The notes under the pieces are model-generated. The model was given only the letters and a program-made list of their open reading frames with translations, was not told the origin of the DNA and did no database searches. Shown here piece after piece: positions 22,819-31,812 of a DNA stretch of 41,709 nucleotides (position 1 is its first letter; each line of letters opens with the position of its first letter). The translations under genes and the position numbers were made by a program. The stretch comes from SAR116 cluster bacterium MED-G04 (GTDB lineage Bacteria; Pseudomonadota; Alphaproteobacteria; Puniceispirillales; UBA1172): contig NTKX01000005.1 of assembly GCA_002457135.1 (NCBI GenBank), positions 1 to 41,709 of the forward strand. The letters are read 5' to 3'.

Positions 22819-23928
22819 TCAATCCCATGCTGATAATGCGTTAAACTGAACCCGGTCATCGCCGCCGGGCCGATCAGCCAGATGCCCTGCAACCCAGGAT
22901 GAATACCCGGCAGCGTTGAGCGCATCAATCGCCGCCCCGGCATCATCAGCATCAACATAGAGCATCAGTCCGATACCGCAGTTAAAGACCCTGGCGCATT
23001 CCATGGCATCGATCTGCCCGACTTCCCTAAGCCAGCGGAACACGGCCGGAAGCTCCCATGAGGCGGCATCCAGCTCCAGCTTCAGGTCATCACGGAAGGC
23101 GCGGGGCGGGTTTTCAACCAGCCCGCCGCCGGTGATATGGGCCAGCCCGTGAATACGCTCAACCGCCCCCAGCTTCTCCAGCACGGCGGCGTAGGCCCTG
23201 ATATAAAGCCGCGTTGGCTCCAGCAGTGCCTCCCCCAGACTTTTACCGGGCGTCTTTCCGGGCGTCTTTCCGGGACTGAAAGGCGCCTCTTCCTCAAGGC
23301 CGACCCTTGAGCGTTCAATCACCTTGCGGATCAGGGAATAGCCGTTGGAATGCGGGCCTGAGGACGCAACAGCAATGGCCACGTCACCAGCCATGGTGCG
23401 GGACGGGTCAATATGCTGGCCGCGTTCAACCGCCCCGACACAGAACCCCGCCAGATCATAGCCCCCGGCCGGATACACCCCGGGCATTTCAGCGGTCTCG
23501 CCGCCAATCAGCGCGCATCCTGCCTCAACGCAGCCATCGGCAATCCCGGCAACAACATCAGCGGCAACCCCCTGTTCGAGTTTTCCGGTGGCAAAATAAT
23601 CAAGAAAGAACAGCGGCATGGCACCCTGGGCCAGCACATCATTGGCGCACATCGCCACCAGATCAATGCCCAGCCCGCGATGCCTGCCGGTGGCGCGGGC
23701 CAGTTCCAGCTTGGTGCCGACACCATCGGTGCCGGCGACCAGAACAGGGTCATCAAAGCCAGCGGCCCTGAGGTCAAACGCGCCGCCAAACCCGCCCAGC
23801 GAGACTGCAGCCCCGGGCCGGCTCGTCCTGGCGGCATCATCGCCGATCGCCTCAATAAAAGCATCGCCAGCGTCGATATCAACGCCGGCATCAGCATAAG
23901 TCAGCGGAGTGTCTTCTTTGTTTCCCAT
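22819..23928 (-). CDS. purM: Phosphoribosylformylglycinamidine cyclo-ligase
   Basis: PurM (AIR synthetase) closes the imidazole ring in purine synthesis using ATP. The 369-residue protein starts MGNKEDTPLTYADAGVDIDA, with GTDGVGTKLELA, DLVAMCANDVLAQGA, FFLDYFATGKL, GGETAEMPGVY and HITGGGLVENPPR. A 12-bp repeat (about 23246-23275) inserts GKTPGKTPGK in a loop near residue 220. It is transcribed just ahead of purN with a four-base gap. The gene is divergent from the DUF2066 gene by 48 bp. Confidence 0.95.
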   Translation of the reverse strand: MGNKEDTPLTYADAGVDIDAGDAFIEAIGDDAARTSRPGAAVSLGGFGGAFDLRAAGFDDPVLVAGTDGVGTKLELARATGRHRGLGIDLVAMCANDVLAQGAMPLFFLDYFATGKLEQGVAADVVAGIADGCVEAGCALIGGETAEMPGVYPAGGYDLAGFCVGAVERGQHIDPSRTMAGDVAIAVASSGPHSNGYSLIRKVIERSRVGLEEEAPFSPGKTPGKTPGKSLGEALLEPTRLYIRAYAAVLEKLGAVERIHGLAHITGGGLVENPPRAFRDDLKLELDAASWELPAVFRWLREVGQIDAMECARVFNCGIGLMLYVDADDAGAAIDALNAAGYSSWVAGHLADRPGGDDRVQFNALSAWD

Positions 23929-23976
23929 TGATATGTTAGCCTCCGGTTATACGTCGATGCCTGTTGGTGATGGTTA

Positions 23977-25146
23977 ATGTTCACTCGTGGAATGTACACT
24001 TTTTTTGGGCTGTTTTGCATCAGTCTTTTAGGGCTGAACCCGGTTTCGGCGAATACCGGTGAAACCTGTCCCCATCAGGCCTTTCATGTGAAGGAGGTTG
24101 AGGTATCGGCCAGCGCCAACAGTGGCAGCGAGGCCCGCACCATCGCCACCGCCGAGGGGCTCAATCAAGCCTGGCAACAATTGAAAAGCAGGCTCCTGGT
24201 CGATGAGCTTGGCAATGAAAACAAGGGCGGCAATGATGATAAGAAGCCCGCCGCGAACGAAACAGTAACAGGCGAAGAAGGCATCGGCGACCTGCTGGAT
24301 CATGTTCGCATCGTCCGTGAAACCGTTCTGCCGAAACGTTATATCGCGGCCTTTGATTACTGCTTTGACCGCGCCAAGACACGGCAATATTTCGCTGAAA
24401 AAAAGGTTCGCCACGCTGAGCTGGTTTCCGCCCCGATGCTGATCCTGCCTGTCTGGAACGCGGGTGGGAAGCCGCGCATCTGGCGGCAACCCAACCCGTG
24501 GGTAGGGGCGTGGGAGGATATCCTGAAGGCCCGCAACGGGCTGGTGACCCTGCGCCTGCCTGAGAGCCTGGCCACCGAAAGGGCGATTGCCCCGCAGGCC
24601 ATCATCGACAGGGACCGGAAGGCGATTGCGAGGGCCGCAAGGCTGGAGAATGCTGAAAAAGTCATCGTCACGGTCATCACGCCTGAAATCGCTGATGACA
24701 TCATGACGGTGACGGTTTCCGCCAGCCTGTTCACGCGGCAAGGACTAATCGAGTCTGAATTCTACACCTCTGATGAGCTGTCATTCCCGGTCAACTCAAC
24801 GGGTGAAACAACGGCCTGGCTGGCCACCGAAATCGAAAACGGCATTGAACGGGTGTGGCGCACCGTCAACGCCATCGTGGTTGACGAAAAAGATGAGATC
24901 ATGGTTTCGATACCGGCTGACAGCATTGCCGAATGGCGCGCCCACCTCAGGGCCTTGCGCGGCCTGCCGACGATTGACCGGGTCAGGGTGATGCAACTGT
25001 CGCGTGAAGGCGGGGTGGTTCAGCTCAATCTGTCGGCATCAATGCAATCGCTGCTCTACGCGCTGGAGGCCACCGGGCTTGCTATCGAAAGAAAGGTCGG
25101 CGAAAATGGCGTTGTGACCCTGATGCTGGTCACCCGCAATGGTTGA
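23977..25146 (+). CDS. DUF2066 exported protein
   Basis: A 389-residue protein of the DUF2066 family, function unknown. Residues 1-25 are a signal peptide (TFFGLFCISLLGLNPVSA), so the protein acts outside the cytoplasm. The DUF2066 part covers about 30-250 (FHVKEVEVSASANSGSEA, then DYCFDRAKTRQYFAEKK, then VTVSASLFTRQGL). The C-terminal 130 residues hold a domain with WRAHLRALRGLP and MQLSREGGVVQLNL. Genes of this family sit between purM and hda in other Proteobacteria, and the same order is seen here. ATG 23977 has a weak ribosome site; Met6 (23992) is an alternative. Confidence 0.85.
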   Translation: MFTRGMYTFFGLFCISLLGLNPVSANTGETCPHQAFHVKEVEVSASANSGSEARTIATAEGLNQAWQQLKSRLLVDELGNENKGGNDDKKPAANETVTGEEGIGDLLDHVRIVRETVLPKRYIAAFDYCFDRAKTRQYFAEKKVRHAELVSAPMLILPVWNAGGKPRIWRQPNPWVGAWEDILKARNGLVTLRLPESLATERAIAPQAIIDRDRKAIARAARLENAEKVIVTVITPEIADDIMTVTVSASLFTRQGLIESEFYTSDELSFPVNSTGETTAWLATEIENGIERVWRTVNAIVVDEKDEIMVSIPADSIAEWRAHLRALRGLPTIDRVRVMQLSREGGVVQLNLSASMQSLLYALEATGLAIERKVGENGVVTLMLVTRNG

Positions 25147-25169
25147 CCCTTGCTTGAGAAAACGCCCGA

Positions 25170-25850
25170 ATGCCTGAACAGATCAGTCTCCGATTTGACC
25201 GTGAACCGAATTACGCCCGAAAGGATTTCGTGCTGGGGTCGTGCAATGCCATGGCAGCGGACTGGATTGATCGCTGGCCCGACTGGCCGGGGCGTATCAA
25301 GGGGCTGGTGATCCACGGCCTGCCGGATTCGGGGAAATCGCATCTGGGCGCAATCTGGGCTGAGATCAGCGGTGCCAGCATGGTGACCAGGCTGGATGAC
25401 CAGACCCTCCAGACCCTCGCCGATAACCCTCATATCCTGCTGGATCATCCGGCAAGCGGCGACGACTGGCCCGAAGAAATCTTCTTTCACCTGCTTAACA
25501 GGCTGATTGAGCTGGACGGAACGGTGCTGATCCTGTCCCGGCAGCCTGTTTCTGCGCAATCATGGGGCCTGGCTGATCTGTCATCGCGGCTGGCTGGCCT
25601 GATGTCGGCTGAAATCGGGGTGCCTGATGATACCGTGCTGATGGCGGTGATGCAGAAAATCGCTGATGATCTGGGGCTTGCCCTGTCACCGGAAATCCTT
25701 TCCTATACCATCGCACGCATGGAACGGAGCTTTACGGCAGCGCGCCAGACTGTTGAAATGATTGACAGCATTGCCCTTGCACGCAAAAAGAAAGCCAGCC
25801 TTGCCATGGTCAGGGAAATCATGGACAGCATGGAACCAAGGCTGCTTTAG
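25170..25850 (+). CDS. hdaA: DnaA-homologous replication regulator HdaA
   Basis: A 226-residue DnaA-like AAA+ protein without the DnaA DNA-binding domain. By family it works with the sliding clamp to promote ATP hydrolysis on DnaA and prevent re-initiation. The N-terminal QISLRFD resembles a clamp-binding motif. Walker A is GLPDSGKS (50-57), the Walker B region is HILLDHP, and a DLSSRLAG arginine-finger-type segment follows. The C-terminal helical lid ends at MDSMEPRLL. It lies 24 bases after the DUF2066 gene, so the two are probably co-transcribed. Confidence 0.87.
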   Translation: MPEQISLRFDREPNYARKDFVLGSCNAMAADWIDRWPDWPGRIKGLVIHGLPDSGKSHLGAIWAEISGASMVTRLDDQTLQTLADNPHILLDHPASGDDWPEEIFFHLLNRLIELDGTVLILSRQPVSAQSWGLADLSSRLAGLMSAEIGVPDDTVLMAVMQKIADDLGLALSPEILSYTIARMERSFTAARQTVEMIDSIALARKKKASLAMVREIMDSMEPRLL

Positions 25851-25952
25851 GCATGAAATGTCATCATTGTGTGGGTTTACCCTGCCATATTGGGTATAAG
25901 GAACAGGCAGGATTAAAGAATAACAGCGAACAGGAACGTAAAGGATCAGCAA

Positions 25953-26738
25953 ATGGATTTGGGTATCAAGGGTCGTCTGGCCATCGTCTGTGCATCGAGC
26001 AAGGGGCTTGGCTTTGGCTGCGCCGAGGAATTGGCGGCAAACGGGGTCAACCTTGTCATGAACGCCCGCAGTGAAGAGCTGCTGAAATCATCGGCGGCTC
26101 ACCTGCGTGACACCTACGGGGTTGAGGTTACGGCGGTGGCAACGGATATCACCACCCCTGAAGGCCGCGCCGCCGTGCTGGATGGCGCTGCTGGCAGAAC
26201 CGTGGATATTCTCGTCAACAATGCCGGTGGCCCGCCCCCCGGTGATTTCCGTGACTGGGAACGCGAAGACTGGATGGGGGCGGTCAATTCCAACATGCTG
26301 ACCCCGATTGAGCTGATCAAGGCGGTGATCGACCCCATGATCGACCAGCGTTTCGGGCGCATTGTCAATATTACCTCGGGTTCGGTTCGTAACCCGATCC
26401 CCCAGCTTGGCATGTCAAACGGGGCGCGGGCCGGGTTGACCGGTTTTGTCGCCGGGCTGGCGCGTCAGGTTGCCCAGCATAACGTCACCATCAACAACCT
26501 CCTGCCGGGCCAGTTCGATACTGACCGTATCTCCTCCCTCTTTGAAGCCGCCGCCAGTAAGGCGGGCAAGGAAGCGGCTGAAATCCGCGCTGCGGCCGAG
26601 GCAGCCAATCCATGCCACCGGATCGGCCATATCAAGGAGTTTGGCCATGCCTGCGCCTATCTGTGCAGCGCCCATTCCGGTTATATGGTCGGCCAGAACC
26701 TGCTGATTGACGGCGGGGTATTCAACTCCAGTTTCTAG
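25953..26738 (+). CDS. SDR-family protein with replaced catalytic Tyr and Lys
   Basis: A 261-residue short-chain dehydrogenase/reductase fold protein. The cofactor region is CASSKGLGFG (13-22), followed by NNAGG (89-93) and NITSGSV. By alignment with FabG in this window (Ser140, Tyr153, Lys157), Ser142 is kept but Tyr becomes Ser155 and Lys becomes Arg159 (SNGAR). A subgroup of SDRs annotated as 3-oxoacyl-ACP reductases shares this change, so the reaction should not be assumed. AAGGAT precedes ATG 25953. It stands between hdaA and ppk1 and its substrate cannot be deduced. Confidence 0.85.
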   Translation: MDLGIKGRLAIVCASSKGLGFGCAEELAANGVNLVMNARSEELLKSSAAHLRDTYGVEVTAVATDITTPEGRAAVLDGAAGRTVDILVNNAGGPPPGDFRDWEREDWMGAVNSNMLTPIELIKAVIDPMIDQRFGRIVNITSGSVRNPIPQLGMSNGARAGLTGFVAGLARQVAQHNVTINNLLPGQFDTDRISSLFEAAASKAGKEAAEIRAAAEAANPCHRIGHIKEFGHACAYLCSAHSGYMVGQNLLIDGGVFNSSF

Positions 26739-26811
26739 TTTTATCGCAAGCCGGGGGTGGCGGCGGCCATCCCCCCCTGTGAAGGAGTTAAAAACGGTGA
26801 GGGAGTTAAAA

Positions 26812-28986
26812 ATGAACAGTATTGATACAGCCAGTCTGCCTGAAGGTCATGATGAATTGATCAGTACACCGCCAATTCCGCCGATTGGCCGGGAGGCTGA
26901 ATGCCAACTGATCAACCGGGAAATTTCCTGGCTTGCGTTTAATGAACGGGTCCTGGCTGAGGCTGAAAACAGCCGCCATCCCCTGCTTGAGCGGCTCCGT
27001 TTTGTTGCGATTTCGGCCAATAACCTCGATGAATTCATGATGGTGCGGGTTGCCGGGGTCAAGCATCAGGTGGCCCGCGGCCTCCATGACAGTGAGGCCA
27101 GCCCCGCCCACCCTGCCGATGTGCTGAACAGCATCAATAACCGTGTTGCCGCCCTCATGGCCCGCCAGCAGACAGTGCTGCCGAAACTGCTTGATGCGCT
27201 GTCAGGGGCAGGGGTTTCGCTTGTCGGGCAGGATGATCTCAATGCCGAAGAAACGGCCTTTGTGGAAGAGTATTTCGAACGTGAAATCCTGCCGGTGATC
27301 GCGCCCATGACCATCGACCCGGCGCATCCTTTCCCGTTCATCGCGAACCGGGGTTTCGGGGTCTATCTGGTGCTGAAGAACCCCAAGGGCAGTGAGAGCA
27401 ACGCCGTCATCCTGCTGTCGAGCAACATGAAACGTTTCATCAACCTGCCGGGTGAGGGCAACCGCGTCATCGCGCTTGAAGATTGCGTCATCCTCAACAT
27501 GAATTCGATCTTCCCTGATCATGAGCTGGTTGAACATTTCGCCTTCAGGGTCCTGCGTGACAGCGAACTGGAAGTCGATGAAGAGGCTGAAGACCTGGTG
27601 GCAACCTTTGAGACCGCGCTCAAGGCCCGCCGCCGTGGCAACGTGATCGCCCTGCAAATTTCATCATCCCGGTCGGATAAGGCCATTCGCGGATTGTGTG
27701 AGGCGATGGACGTTGAGGAAGAGGGCGTGGCGCTGATCGGCGGCATGATCGGGCTGTCTGACCTCAGCCAGTTGTGTTCGCTGGGTGATGAAAGCCTCCG
27801 TTTCCCGTCCTACAAGGCGCGATTCCCTGAACGCATTCGTGATTTCGGCGGGGACTGTTTCGCGGCCATCAGCTCAAAAGACATTCTCGTTCACCACCCT
27901 TATGAGAGCTTTGATGTGGTGTTGCAGTTTCTGCGGCAGGCAGCCGAAGACCCCAAGGTTGTGTCCATTCGCCAGACTCTGTACCGGACCATGCCGGATT
28001 CGCCGATTGTGCGGGCGCTGATTTCAGCCGCCGAAAGCGGCAAGTCGGTCACCGCCATGGTGGAAATCAAGGCCCGGTTTGATGAAGAACTGAATATCCG
28101 CCTTGCCCGTGATCTGGAACGCGCCGGGGTTCAGGTGGTGTACGGGTTTGTTGACCTCAAAACCCATGCCAAACTTTCCCTGGTTGTGCGTCAGGAAGAA
28201 ACCGGGCTGAAATCCTATGCCCATTGCGGCACCGGCAATTATCATCCGATCACGGCGAAAATCTACACCGACCTGTCCTTTTTCACCTCGGACCAGGATA
28301 TCTGTTCTGATATTGTGCGCATTTTCAATTACATGACCAGTTATGTCGAACCCAAGAACCTGAACAAGGTCGGCTATGCCCCGGTGACAGCGCGGAGCAT
28401 CCTGACCGATGGCATCGACCATGAAATCAGCGCTGCCCGGGCTGGCAAGCCCTGCGGTATCTGGATCAAGCTGAATTCGCTGGTGGATCAGCCCATTATC
28501 GAAAAGCTGTATGAGGCATCACAGGCGGGTGTGCCTATCCATATCGTTGTGCGGGGGATCTGTTGCCTGAGGCCGGGGGTAGAGGGCCTGTCTGAGAATA
28601 TCCGCGTGACCTCCCTCATTGGCCGTTTTCTGGAACATGCGCGGATTTATATCTTCGCCAATGGCAAGACCCTGCCTTCGGCAAACGCAAGGGTGTATAT
28701 CTCTTCGGCTGATCTGATGCCGCGCAACCTCAATCGCCGGGTTGAAATCATGCTGCCGATTGAGAACCCGACGGTGCATCGCCAGATCATTGATCAGGTG
28801 ATGATGGCGAATATCGATGATATCGCCAACAGCTGGCAGCTCCAGCCTGATGGCAGTTATGTCCGCCTTGCCCGGGCTGATGATGAGGATGCCTTTTCAG
28901 CGCACCATTTCTTTATGACCAACCCCAGCCTTTCCGGTCGCGGGTCGGCGCTGACAAAAGATGTGAAACCCGGCCGCAAGGCCTGA
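26812..28986 (+). CDS. ppk1: Polyphosphate kinase 1
   Basis: PPK1 builds polyphosphate chains from ATP. The 724-residue protein has the N-terminal domain start NREISWLAFNERVLAEAE, and IAPMTIDPAHPFPF and RGFGVYLVLKN in the head domain. The PLD-like catalytic domains include KSVTAMVEIKARFDEELN and the autophosphorylated His471 in YAHCGTGNYHP. GGGAG lies seven bases before ATG 26812; the frame stays open to 26707, overlapping the SDR gene, but those residues are not conserved. It is directly followed by the ppx gene, the typical pairing of synthesis and degradation. Confidence 0.95.
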   Translation: MNSIDTASLPEGHDELISTPPIPPIGREAECQLINREISWLAFNERVLAEAENSRHPLLERLRFVAISANNLDEFMMVRVAGVKHQVARGLHDSEASPAHPADVLNSINNRVAALMARQQTVLPKLLDALSGAGVSLVGQDDLNAEETAFVEEYFEREILPVIAPMTIDPAHPFPFIANRGFGVYLVLKNPKGSESNAVILLSSNMKRFINLPGEGNRVIALEDCVILNMNSIFPDHELVEHFAFRVLRDSELEVDEEAEDLVATFETALKARRRGNVIALQISSSRSDKAIRGLCEAMDVEEEGVALIGGMIGLSDLSQLCSLGDESLRFPSYKARFPERIRDFGGDCFAAISSKDILVHHPYESFDVVLQFLRQAAEDPKVVSIRQTLYRTMPDSPIVRALISAAESGKSVTAMVEIKARFDEELNIRLARDLERAGVQVVYGFVDLKTHAKLSLVVRQEETGLKSYAHCGTGNYHPITAKIYTDLSFFTSDQDICSDIVRIFNYMTSYVEPKNLNKVGYAPVTARSILTDGIDHEISAARAGKPCGIWIKLNSLVDQPIIEKLYEASQAGVPIHIVVRGICCLRPGVEGLSENIRVTSLIGRFLEHARIYIFANGKTLPSANARVYISSADLMPRNLNRRVEIMLPIENPTVHRQIIDQVMMANIDDIANSWQLQPDGSYVRLARADDEDAFSAHHFFMTNPSLSGRGSALTKDVKPGRKA

Positions 28987-29036
28987 ATCAACCCGGCCGC
29001 AAGGCCTGAACCTACACGGCCATGAGGCCTGACGAT
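28969..29036 (+). repeat. Three tandem 23-bp units across the ppk1 stop
   Basis: CGGCCGCAAGGCCTGAA begins at 28971 and again at 28994; a diverged third unit (CGGCCATGAGGCCTGA) begins at 29017, an exact 23-bp period. Each unit contains GGCC on both sides of four bases and a TGA. The first unit encodes the end of PPK1. Confidence 0.75.
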
Positions 29037-29048
29037 AAAGACAGACGA

Positions 29049-30530
29049 ATGGCAACAGCAGTCGAATTGACATCCTTCCAGCCCGAAACCCTCTATGGCG
29101 ACAAGAAAGTTGGCCTTGTTGATATCGGGTCCAGTTCGATCCGGCTGGTGATCTATCGTGCCGGGGGCAGGTTGCCGCATCCACAATTCAATGAACGCGA
29201 AGTCTGCCGTCTGGGGGCTGGCCTGGGTGAAACAGGCCAGCTTGACCCTGACCGCATCGCCCATGCGCTGGAAACCCTGTCACGGTTTTCGATCATCGCC
29301 CGGTTCAGCAATCTTGACCGGCTGGATGTTTTCGCGACTGAGGCCGTGCGCAAGGCCAGCAATCAGGCTGATTTCATCAAACCGGCTGAGGCATTGCTGG
29401 GGTGCGGTATCCGTATTCTTGACGGGGTTGAAGAGGCCCGTTACGCCGCGCTCGGGGTGATCAGCGGTTTTGTCGAGGTTGACGGGGTGGCGGCTGATCT
29501 GGGGGGCGGCAGTCTTGAGCTTCAGCCCATCCGGCACAGCCAGCTGATGCCTGTTCCAAAGGGCGAAAGCAGCCTGCCCATTGGCCACCTCAACCCGCTT
29601 GAAACAAAGACTGTCAGGGGTGCCGTGGCCACTCTCGGCTGGCTGGATGATTTCAGGGGCAGGAATCTCTACGCGGTGGGCGGCACCTGGCGTGCCATCG
29701 CAACGGCGTTTTCAACCCAGTCCAAAAAGCGGCTGGATATCGTCCATGGCATGACCCTCACCATCCCCAAGCTGGAATTGATGATGGAACGCATTGATGA
29801 GGCCAACGGCGAGGTTGACGGTATTCCCCCGGCGCGGCGTTCCAGCATGCGTCAGGCCATCAAGGTGCTGCGCTGCCTGATTGATGCGCTTGAACCCGAA
29901 GCCGTGGTGTTTTCCGGCTATGGCGCGCGGGAAGGCATACTCTATGAACAGCTGGATGCCACCAATGCCGATATTGACCCGCTGATTGCAGGGGTCAGGG
30001 AATACGCCGGCATGTGGCAGCGTTATGACGGCATGGGTGATGCGCTGATGGATGTGATGGAACCGTTCATCAGTTTCCTGCCAAAGCCGATGCATCGACT
30101 GGCGCGGAGCTGCGCCCTGTTGGCTGATCTGTCATGGCTGGATTTTCCGGATTATCGCGGGTCACTGTCGGCCGAAAAAATCCTTGGACTGTCGGTGGTT
30201 GGTATTACCCACCCTGAACGCATCTGGATGGCGGCTGTACTCTATATCCGGTACCATGGCCGCTTTCCTGATCGCGGGCTGTTCAGGGGCAAGCTGACCC
30301 GCAAGGAACGCCAGATGGCGAGCTACACAGGCCTGGTCTTGCGAATGCTGATGAACCTGACGGGCGGCTTGCCACGGCTGCTTGGCGGTATTTCCGCTGA
30401 TCGGGAAAAGAGATCCATCTATCTCAGCTTCCCTGATGACATGCGGGGACTGATCACGCCACTGTTCAAACGCCGTGTCGATGCGGTGGCCAGGTTCAGC
30501 CCGGCGAAAATCATCGTCCGCCAGCCCTAA
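29049..30530 (+). CDS. ppx: Exopolyphosphatase (Ppx/GppA family)
   Basis: A 493-residue Ppx/GppA phosphatase that releases phosphate from polyphosphate or converts pppGpp to ppGpp. ASKHA-fold motifs are GLVDIGSSSIRLVIY (22-36), FATEAVRKASN, ADLGGGSLEL and AVGGTWRAIA. The C-terminal half is the helical HD-like domain of the long Ppx form. ATG 29049 gives the better N-terminus; an in-frame ATG at 29022 lies in the repeat array. Close spacing to ppk1 suggests a shared transcript. The stop overlaps the rnd stop on the other strand. Confidence 0.92.
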   Translation: MATAVELTSFQPETLYGDKKVGLVDIGSSSIRLVIYRAGGRLPHPQFNEREVCRLGAGLGETGQLDPDRIAHALETLSRFSIIARFSNLDRLDVFATEAVRKASNQADFIKPAEALLGCGIRILDGVEEARYAALGVISGFVEVDGVAADLGGGSLELQPIRHSQLMPVPKGESSLPIGHLNPLETKTVRGAVATLGWLDDFRGRNLYAVGGTWRAIATAFSTQSKKRLDIVHGMTLTIPKLELMMERIDEANGEVDGIPPARRSSMRQAIKVLRCLIDALEPEAVVFSGYGAREGILYEQLDATNADIDPLIAGVREYAGMWQRYDGMGDALMDVMEPFISFLPKPMHRLARSCALLADLSWLDFPDYRGSLSAEKILGLSVVGITHPERIWMAAVLYIRYHGRFPDRGLFRGKLTRKERQMASYTGLVLRMLMNLTGGLPRLLGGISADREKRSIYLSFPDDMRGLITPLFKRRVDAVARFSPAKIIVRQP

Positions 30531-31690
30531 TCTTTTTCCAGCCTGTGCAGATGAACCTTGCGGCCCCGGGTGGATAGCGCAATCCGGCCTTCGGCAAGAT
30601 CAATGGCATCCTTGCCAAACAACTGGCCGCGCCAGCCGGTGAGGGCATTGACACCGTCACGCTCACCGAGGGCGATCCGGTCCAGCTCATCACTGCTGGC
30701 AATCAGCCTCGGGGCAACGCCGGCATCCTCCGCGCAATGTTTCAGCAACACGCGCAGCAGATCAGCCGCAGCCTGGGGCGGCGGGGTCCGGTATTCGCGG
30801 GAAACTTTCGGCCAGTCATCCTTTTGGACATCATTGGCCTTTTTCAGGATTTTCAGCGCCGGTTCAACCAGCTTGCTTGATGCGCCGCCGGGAAAACCCC
30901 TGATGCGGTCAAACCCGGCCTTGTTCGACGGGTTGACATCAGCCAGTGCCAGCAGGGTTTCATCCTTGATCAGGCGACTTTTCGGCATGTTGCGCCGCCT
31001 TGCCTCCTCCTCACGCCAGGCCGCCAGATAGCGCAGCCGGTTGAGGTTCATGGGCTTGTTGCCGCGTTGCTTGACCTTCATCCATGCGTCCATCGGGTCA
31101 ATCTGGTAGATCGCCGGGTTGGCCAGATTGTTGATTTCCTCAACCACCCAGTCGGTGCGGTTGGCGGTTTCAATCTCATCCCTGATGATCGGGTAAATTG
31201 ACGCCAGATGGATCACGTCATCGAGGGCATAGCGCAACTGCCTGTCGGAAAGCGGACGCTGGGCCCAGTCCGTGAAACGCGGGCCTTTATCCAGGATGAT
31301 ATCGAGAACGCCCTTGACCAGTCTGTCATAGCCGACCTGCTCACCATAACCACAGACCATGGCGGCGATCTGGGTGTCATAGATCGGTGCGGGCAGGCAA
31401 TTCATCAGGGTAAAGAAAATCTCAAGGTCCTGCCGTCCGGCATGAAAGACCTTCATGATCGCCTCATTCTTCAGCACTTCGAAAAGCGGGGTGAGGTCAA
31501 TCCCCGGGGCGAGGGGGTCAATAGCGGCGATGCTGTCCCCCGCGGCCACCTGGATCAGGCAAAGCTGGGAATAATAGGTGTTCTCTCTCAGAAACTCTGT
31601 ATCAATCGCGATGAATTCCTCAGCCGACAGTGCATCGCACAATGTCCTGAGCGTTTCGGTATCCTTGATCAGGGGCGGTAGATCGGTCAT
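30527..31690 (-). CDS. rnd: Ribonuclease D
   Basis: RNase D is a 3'-5' exoribonuclease that trims tRNA precursors. The 387-residue protein has the DEDD residues in AIDTEFLREN (Asp30, Glu32), FHAGRQDLEIFF and the RYALDDVIHL segment. An HRDC domain follows at about 210-290 (AAWREEEARRRNMPKSRLIKDE). CAGGAAACCG precedes ATG 31690, which gives the start MTDLPPLIKD; the open frame before it is not conserved. It is convergent with ppx, overlapping by the stop codons. Confidence 0.94.
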   Translation of the reverse strand: MTDLPPLIKDTETLRTLCDALSAEEFIAIDTEFLRENTYYSQLCLIQVAAGDSIAAIDPLAPGIDLTPLFEVLKNEAIMKVFHAGRQDLEIFFTLMNCLPAPIYDTQIAAMVCGYGEQVGYDRLVKGVLDIILDKGPRFTDWAQRPLSDRQLRYALDDVIHLASIYPIIRDEIETANRTDWVVEEINNLANPAIYQIDPMDAWMKVKQRGNKPMNLNRLRYLAAWREEEARRRNMPKSRLIKDETLLALADVNPSNKAGFDRIRGFPGGASSKLVEPALKILKKANDVQKDDWPKVSREYRTPPPQAAADLLRVLLKHCAEDAGVAPRLIASSDELDRIALGERDGVNALTGWRGQLFGKDAIDLAEGRIALSTRGRKVHLHRLEKD

Positions 31691-31754
31691 CGGTTTCCTG
31701 TCAATCCGCTGATAAGCAAAAAGGAGGGTGAAAACCCCTTGCATGCGGCCAGAT

Positions 31755-31782
31755 TTGGAACACATTATAGTATTACTATCCT
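31755..31782 (+). promoter_or_regulatory. Predicted eipB promoter
   Basis: TTGGAA (31755-31760) and TATCCT (31777-31782) are 16 bp apart, in an AT-rich spot of the divergent rnd/eipB gap, about 31 bases before ATG 31813. This is read by eye only. Confidence 0.35.
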
Positions 31783-31812
31783 ATCACAACCTTTAATGAT
31801 TTTGTGATCCCA

